DNA of 11,953 nt from Bacteroidales bacterium (GTDB taxonomy: Bacteria > Bacteroidota > Bacteroidia > Bacteroidales > UBA7960): assembly GCA_003554665.1 (NCBI GenBank), contig PWGY01000144.1, positions 1-11,953 of the forward strand. The letters are read 5' to 3'. The notes beneath the pieces were generated by a model. That model had not been told where the DNA came from, did no database searches, and saw only the letters and a list, made by a program, of their open reading frames with translations. Every line of letters begins with the position of its first letter. Position 1 is the first letter of the stretch. Positions 7,709 through 11,953 of the stretch are shown piece after piece. The position numbers and the translations under genes are program-made.

Positions 7709-7739
7709 TAAAATTACCACCAGAGCCTTGTCCGGGCAA
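7709..7739 (-). promoter_or_regulatory. Possible Bacteroidota-type promoter of the envelope operon
   Basis: On the minus strand a TTG (7739-7737) is followed after 20 bases by TAATTTTA (7716-7709), a 7-of-8 match to the Bacteroidota -7 consensus TAnnTTTG with acceptable spacing. Transcription would begin within the inverted repeat just downstream. A repressor bound there would therefore block it. The match is short in AT-rich DNA and may be chance. Confidence 0.28.
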
Positions 7740-7740
7740 C

Positions 7741-8628
7741 TTAATATCGATGAGTGACGGAAAATTTACCTTGAATGACGCGAGGGGATTTATGGATGTT
7801 TACCAGGGAAATCCGCTTTACCTGCAGGAAAGTAATACGAAAAGGAACAGTTGCCCCGAAGGGTCCCCCCTGCCCTTCGAGCCACTTTTTAAAGGGTGTG
7901 ACCTTATCAATACTCACCAGTGTATTCTCATCCGTTTTGGGTTCAAGATCCAGTTTCAGCCTGCTTGTGGAAAGGATATGGACATCCTTTATGGAGTCAA
8001 GCGATACAAGCATCTGCCTGTTGATTCTGAAAAACCGGGAGGGATCAATCTCTTCGGAAAGGCTGTCAAGGCTTAGGTCGAGGTAGTAGTTTTTGTTGTC
8101 ATGGAGACAGGCCGTGGTAAAACCGCTCTCGCTCTTGAAATAGCTGACATCTGATACTGCAAAGGTCTTTATCTTCTGGCCTACCCTGACCGAAAACCTT
8201 TCGCGGTAGGCTTCATCCTTTTTCACAATTAACTCGTAAAGCTTGTGCAGGTCTTCCGACTGACGGCCGGCTGAGGTCATCTGACGGTATTTTTCAAGCG
8301 CTGCATTCAACTCTTCCTGCACGATGGGTTTCAGCAGGTAATCAATGCTCTTGAGCTTGAAAGCCTTGATGGCATATTCGTCAAAGGCCGTGGTAAATAT
8401 GATGGAGCTGGAAATGTCCACTTTTTCAAAAATGGCAAAGCTGAGGTCATCTTCAAGATGAATGTCAAGAAAGATCAGGTCGGGATGCGCATGCTCCCTG
8501 AACCACTCAACCGACTCCTCAACCGACTCAAGCTGGGCAATTATCTCAATGTCCTTGTCGTAAGAAAGGATCATATTCTTCAGTCGCTCAGAAGCAAGGG
8601 TTTCATCTTCAATTATTACTACTCTCAT
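7741..8628 (-). CDS. LytTR-family response regulator with C-terminal extension
   Basis: A 295-residue DNA-binding response regulator. The receiver domain (about 1-115) has the acidic pair Glu7-Asp8, the phosphorylated Asp55 in LIFLDIHL, the conserved Thr79/Thr80 and Lys100 in LLKP, so all phosphorylation residues are present. The LytTR DNA-binding domain spans about 144-250, with the typical stretches FFRINRQMLVSLDSIKDV and KVTPFKKWL. Most relatives end a few residues after this point. Here about 43 further residues follow (from GGPFGATVPF to THRY), beginning exactly at a hairpin with a six-G run, which may be a real extension or a frameshift artefact. The ATG at 8628 is preferred to the GTG just before it because AGGA lies four bases upstream of it. 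It starts 38 bp after the sensor kinase stop and is probably its phosphorylation partner. Its likely targets are its own operon and the LolA-like operon that follows, which is inference. Confidence 0.93.
   Translation of the reverse strand: MRVVIIEDETLASERLKNMILSYDKDIEIIAQLESVEESVEWFREHAHPDLIFLDIHLEDDLSFAIFEKVDISSSIIFTTAFDEYAIKAFKLKSIDYLLKPIVQEELNAALEKYRQMTSAGRQSEDLHKLYELIVKKDEAYRERFSVRVGQKIKTFAVSDVSYFKSESGFTTACLHDNKNYYLDLSLDSLSEEIDPSRFFRINRQMLVSLDSIKDVHILSTSRLKLDLEPKTDENTLVSIDKVTPFKKWLEGQGGPFGATVPFRITFLQVKRISLVNIHKSPRVIQGKFSVTHRY
7857..7879 (-). other. GC-rich hairpin with six-G run inside the regulator's 3' end
   Basis: Perfect 7-bp arms CGAAGGG and CCCTTCG (7857-7863 and 7873-7879) flank a 9-base loop that holds six C on the plus strand, read as six G in the mRNA. 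It sits at codons just after the end of the LytTR domain. Losing one G would give a different, shorter tail ending LLSCR. No clean T-run follows, so terminator function is unlikely. It is a plausible site for polymerase slippage or sequencing error. Confidence 0.5.
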
Positions 8629-8666
8629 CACGTCCTATTTATTTTAACAATTTGGTTTCATTGATC

Positions 8667-10961
8667 TCATTGGTCTGCAGTTTCCGGGTCGCTGATGCCC
8701 CTTCCATTTTTCAGACTTCCGGATTCCAGCAAGGGAATCCTGGCAATGAATGCCTTCCTGCCCATTTCGAATACAGGCTGGGCATCAGAAAGCAGCGAGT
8801 ACCTTTTGCTGATGTTTATCAGCCCCACCCCGGTTGACCTCATTTCCGTCTTCCGGTTCTGCAGGTTGTTGATCACCGTCAGGTAACCGGTGCCACCGGC
8901 CGATATCTCAATTTTCAGCGGGCTCTTCCTCGAAAAGGTGTTGTGCTTGATGGCGTTTTCAATGAGCAGTTGCAGGGCCATCGGCACCACCAGTTTTTCG
9001 GTTTCAGAATCAGCAATAGCCGTTGCCACCTGTACTTTCCCCGCAAACCTGATATCGATCAGAAAAAGGTATGACTTGATAAAGTCCAGTTCCGTGCCAA
9101 GGCTCACCAGATCCTTTTCTTTATTTTCGAGAACGTAGCGGTAAACCTTTGACAGTTTTTCCGTAAACATTTCGGCCATATCAGGATCCACCTTAATGAG
9201 GGAAGTCAGCACATTCAGGCTGTTAAACAGGAAGTGCGGATTGACCTGCTGCTTCAGGACCTCAAACTGCGACTGCAGGTTCTTTTTCTGAAGATCCAGC
9301 AGCTGGGTGTTTGCCCTAGTCAGCTTTTCAGTCCTTTCCCGGACTGTTTGCTCCAGATTCCGGTTTAATCGCTCCAGCTCCTGTTTGGCATCCAGCAGGG
9401 CCTGCTCCGCATTCTTCCTTTCTGTGATTTCCACCGTGATTCCGTCTAGGTAGAGTGTTTGACCACCGTTATCAAACACCGGCCGCCCATTTTCCTGCAC
9501 CCAGATGACGGATCCGTTTTTATGTACAATCCTGAACTCTAAAGAATAGGGCATATCTTTACTCACGCACTCGCGGATCCTTTCCCTGACAAATTCAATA
9601 TCTTCAGGATGAATGATATCGGCAAAACTAACGGTCCTGTTGTCTGTGAAGTCCTCCGCGCTGTAACCGGTAATGTCCAGAATCTTCTCGCTGTAGTATT
9701 TTGTGGTGAAATGTGCGTCGTGCAAACACCTGGACACCGCCCCGGTCAGATTGGATGTGAGGTTTTTTACAAGCGTCCTGGTCGCCTGCAGCTTTTCTTC
9801 GGCTTTTTTCTTGTCGCTGATATCAGTAATGATGCCGTCACAGAACAACACCTCGCCGTCTTTATCATAAACCCCGCTGCCGGCCTCATGCACCCAGACA
9901 ATTTCGCCGCTTTTTTTCACCAGCCTGTAATCCAGGTGGTATTTTTCCCCGCCGGTTACGGCTTCAGATATCCTGCCCCTAACCTCATCAAGATCACCGG
10001 GGTGGACCACTGAGGCGAACGGCATGCCTTTTACGGTAAACTCTTCAGGTTGGTAACCCGTTATATCTTCCACCTGATCGGAGAGAAATAGCATTGTCCA
10101 GTCCTGGTTGGGGAGGCACCTGTAGGTGAATCCGGTCAGGTTGGATATGATGCTTTTGATCTGTTCCTCGTTCGCCTTTAACCGGGTGGCAAGCGCATCC
10201 CTGGCCTTTATTTCCTCCTCCAGCTTTGCATTGAGGGCTTTCTCCTTTTCAATAAGCCTGGATGCAAACTTGTTCTTTTCCTGCTCGATTTTAATTTCCG
10301 CGTCAAGCCTGTTTTTCTGATCCGCCGCTGCAAGCTGTTTCTCAATAAAACTCGTAATTGAATTCTGCATGTAAATGCAGAGTAAGCCAATGAAGGTAAT
10401 GTAAACCGATTTAAAAATGTGAGACATTGGTGAAAGCGAGAGGGTTTCAGCCAACAGTCCGGGAGTCTGGCTGTACTGCAGGAAGTAGTTGAGGTTAAAA
10501 CCTATGGCCGAAATAATGATCAGGTAAAGCAGAAGCGCCCTGTTGAGGCGGAAGGTATATATCAAAAACACGATGGGGATCAGGAAAATGGTGGCCGTGG
10601 CAGTGGAAGCAGCCGGATCGAAAAAAACGGTCAGTCCGTAAATGTGGTAGATGATGATGGCAATATCGAGGGTTCCACCAATAAATCCCAGGTATGCCGG
10701 ATTGTACCTCTTTTCTGCCGCGTACCAGAAAAAAATGTTTGATACAAAGTATACGGCAACCAGCGTAACCCCATGCCTGGTGATCTCGGTATATCCGAGA
10801 ATCAGCTGAACCACAAGAAGGACAGCGGCAACCAGGATAAAAAGCCACCTGTAGGTAACCGACAAACGGGTTCCCTTGAGCCGCTCCTCTTCCAGCAGCT
10901 CTTTAGACAGTTTCCGGACCGGCCTGCTGCCAATTAAAGATTCCAGGTACTTTCCTATCAT
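8667..10961 (-). CDS. LytS-type sensor histidine kinase with two PAS domains
   Basis: A 764-residue inner-membrane kinase. About six hydrophobic segments occupy residues 39-200 (clear ones at 39-57, 64-80, 120-137 and 181-198), followed by a helical linker rich in Lys and Glu (206-265). Two PAS/PAC units come next, about 266-388 and 395-516. Both begin SNLTG with a following RCL and contain DITGY, HP-D and W-V-E elements, so they look like an internal duplication. A coiled coil (518-570) leads to the kinase core: QQVNPHFLFNSLNVL with phospho-acceptor His576, the N-box LLIENAIKHN (Asn669) and the G-box STGVGLINISKR. The ligand sensed cannot be deduced, and no haem- or flavin-binding signature stands out. 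The ATG at 10961 was chosen. The frame stays open back to about 11156, but without an ATG and with implausible sequence. It is followed by the LytTR regulator after 38 bp, the usual pairing. Confidence 0.93.
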   Translation of the reverse strand: MIGKYLESLIGSRPVRKLSKELLEEERLKGTRLSVTYRWLFILVAAVLLVVQLILGYTEITRHGVTLVAVYFVSNIFFWYAAEKRYNPAYLGFIGGTLDIAIIIYHIYGLTVFFDPAASTATATIFLIPIVFLIYTFRLNRALLLYLIIISAIGFNLNYFLQYSQTPGLLAETLSLSPMSHIFKSVYITFIGLLCIYMQNSITSFIEKQLAAADQKNRLDAEIKIEQEKNKFASRLIEKEKALNAKLEEEIKARDALATRLKANEEQIKSIISNLTGFTYRCLPNQDWTMLFLSDQVEDITGYQPEEFTVKGMPFASVVHPGDLDEVRGRISEAVTGGEKYHLDYRLVKKSGEIVWVHEAGSGVYDKDGEVLFCDGIITDISDKKKAEEKLQATRTLVKNLTSNLTGAVSRCLHDAHFTTKYYSEKILDITGYSAEDFTDNRTVSFADIIHPEDIEFVRERIRECVSKDMPYSLEFRIVHKNGSVIWVQENGRPVFDNGGQTLYLDGITVEITERKNAEQALLDAKQELERLNRNLEQTVRERTEKLTRANTQLLDLQKKNLQSQFEVLKQQVNPHFLFNSLNVLTSLIKVDPDMAEMFTEKLSKVYRYVLENKEKDLVSLGTELDFIKSYLFLIDIRFAGKVQVATAIADSETEKLVVPMALQLLIENAIKHNTFSRKSPLKIEISAGGTGYLTVINNLQNRKTEMRSTGVGLINISKRYSLLSDAQPVFEMGRKAFIARIPLLESGSLKNGRGISDPETADQ

Positions 10962-11156
10962 GACACAAAAGTCTAAAAATACCAATTTCAGACCAATTAA
11001 TTCCGGGTGAATGCCCTTTTTTGGTGTTTGAACCGGGGGAAACGGGTATTGAATCCTGTGCGGTTTTATCGGAGAGTTGCAAACAGGCCGGTTGAGAGGC
11101 TGGGGGAGTTCAAGGGTTCCAGTGGATAGCCCCCAGGGGTTCCTTAAAACACCCAA
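10962..11156. other. Spacer between methyltransferase and sensor kinase genes
   Basis: These 195 bases separate two minus-strand genes. The kinase frame is open across them but contains no ATG, and the translation is rich in Pro with no domain character, so it is treated as untranslated. The part nearest the kinase is AT-rich and probably holds its promoter, but no convincing -33/-7 pair could be fixed. A CCCCTGGGG palindrome near 11130-11140 has no T-run and is not called a terminator. Confidence 0.5.
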
Positions 11157-11930
11157 TCAAACATCACCCGTACGCCTGAACTTCAGAAGCATCACATCAC
11201 GATTGCTTGGAATAACTTTGTCCAGGACCGAGGTAACAGGCAAAGTCATCTTTTCCATTGTGATGGAAAACTGCGTAAGCGGCTCCCCTTCCTTCCGGTC
11301 GTTCCGGTTAAACAACTTCCTGATTGCCCCGCAAACATTATAGCTTGCCTGAATGGGTAAAGGCCTCGAGGTAACAAGTTCGAAATGATTGGCCTTAAGC
11401 AGGTCTTCATAGTAAGAAACCGGTCTTCCCAGATTGCTTTCGTGCCCTTTAACCTTACTTTCTATCCTTTCAAATAACAGCACTTCATCTTTTGCCACCC
11501 GGCATATTTCTCCGATAAGCCGTTGAAGATGAGCCTCATTTGTGTTGTGCTGAAGTACGGTGGATGTAAAAACAACCGCAAAAGATTTGTCTGAAAAAGG
11601 CAGGTCGCTCCCATTGATTTTTATAACGTCGATACCCTTTCCGGCAAGCAAGCTTTTTGAAAGCAGGACCATCTGCTGTGAAATATCGACACCGGTAATT
11701 TTTTTACAGCCCTTCCGGTAAATAAAATCAAGGTTTCCGCCTGGCCCGGAGCCGATCTCTAAAACTGTCTTCTCAGAAAAATCAATGGAGTCAAGTAACT
11801 CCAAAAACCTGCGTCGCTTGTAACGGTAATAGGGCTCATCATCCCCTGCAATGATTTTCAGGTCCTGCCGCGAATCAATGTTTTCTGCGACGGCATCCCA
11901 GTATGTTTCCGGATCGTAATGTTTTTTCAT
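11157..11930 (-). CDS. Class I SAM-dependent methyltransferase
   Basis: A 257-residue soluble methyltransferase of the Methyltransf_11/25 type. Motif I, VLEIGSGPGG (56-65), and the ribose-binding acidic residue Asp82 in GVDIS are clear. Motif II-like GSDLPF (107-112) and motif IV-like FAVVFTSTVLQH (117-128) follow, the last matching the small-molecule methyltransferase pattern. The N-terminus (KKHYDPETYWDAVAENID) is typical of methyltransferases that act on small molecules or sugars. The C-terminal part carries no transmembrane helix, with YNVCGAIRKLF near 197-207 as its most distinctive stretch. The acceptor substrate cannot be identified. The ATG at 11930 has only 23 bases upstream in the window, so its promoter or operon partners on the right are not visible. 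The 195-bp gap to the sensor kinase suggests it does not belong functionally to the envelope system. Confidence 0.9.
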   Translation of the reverse strand: MKKHYDPETYWDAVAENIDSRQDLKIIAGDDEPYYRYKRRRFLELLDSIDFSEKTVLEIGSGPGGNLDFIYRKGCKKITGVDISQQMVLLSKSLLAGKGIDVIKINGSDLPFSDKSFAVVFTSTVLQHNTNEAHLQRLIGEICRVAKDEVLLFERIESKVKGHESNLGRPVSYYEDLLKANHFELVTSRPLPIQASYNVCGAIRKLFNRNDRKEGEPLTQFSITMEKMTLPVTSVLDKVIPSNRDVMLLKFRRTGDV

Positions 11931-11953
11931 ATCTAAAAGTCTGCAGCCGAACA

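Noticed and set aside
10962..11156. Upstream extension of the sensor kinase frame to 11156
   Set aside because: The frame begins only with TTG, has no ATG before 10961, and its translation is Pro-rich with no membrane or domain character. The ATG at 10961 starts a normal kinase N-terminus.
10962..11953. Shared AGACTTTT ahead of both the kinase and methyltransferase starts
   Set aside because: An 8-base match in AT-rich DNA found only twice is easily chance, and it does not match the Bacteroidota -7 consensus at correct spacing.

Overview
The window looks like a chromosomal piece from a member of the Bacteroidota (phylum-level inference only). The grounds are LytS-type histidine kinases with a LytTR response regulator, starts mostly without Shine-Dalgarno sequences, a patatin fused to an outer-membrane barrel, and AT-rich spacers between moderately GC-rich genes. 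All confidently called genes lie on the minus strand, so transcription runs from the right end of the window to the left. No tRNA, rRNA, CRISPR array, insertion sequence or phage gene was seen.

In transcription order the layout is as follows. A class I SAM-dependent methyltransferase (11930-11157) is followed by a 195-bp spacer. Next comes a membrane-bound LytS-type sensor kinase with two PAS domains (10961-8667), and 38 bp further on its probable partner, a LytTR response regulator (8628-7741). An 82-bp spacer follows, carrying a good inverted repeat and a possible Bacteroidota-type promoter. Then comes a compact five-gene group: an exported LolA-like protein (7658-6906), two FtsX/LolC-like permeases (6865-5639 and 5613-4393), a LolD/MacB-type ATPase (4271-3579), and a secreted patatin phospholipase with a C-terminal POTRA-like region and beta-barrel (3575-1203). 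A 356-bp spacer holds one doubtful small plus-strand reading frame. The window then ends inside a second, unrelated LytS-type kinase (846 to beyond base 1).

The central interpretation is a two-component system followed by a cell-envelope transport operon. The ATPase and two permeases form a plausible complete inner-membrane complex that extracts a lipid or lipoprotein. The LolA-like protein is a plausible periplasmic carrier, and the patatin-barrel protein a plausible outer-membrane lipid hydrolase. The family assignments are secure. The shared pathway, the cargo and the control by the upstream kinase/regulator pair are inferences from gene order.

Four unusual details deserve a look. A 51-bp tandem repeat duplicates the 3' end of one permease gene, including its stop codon. 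The inverted repeat TTGTCAG-N12-CTGACAA lies just ahead of the LolA-like gene. The response regulator carries a roughly 43-residue tail beyond its LytTR domain, beginning at a hairpin with a run of six G. A small hydrophobic reading frame sits in the left spacer and may be a gene remnant.
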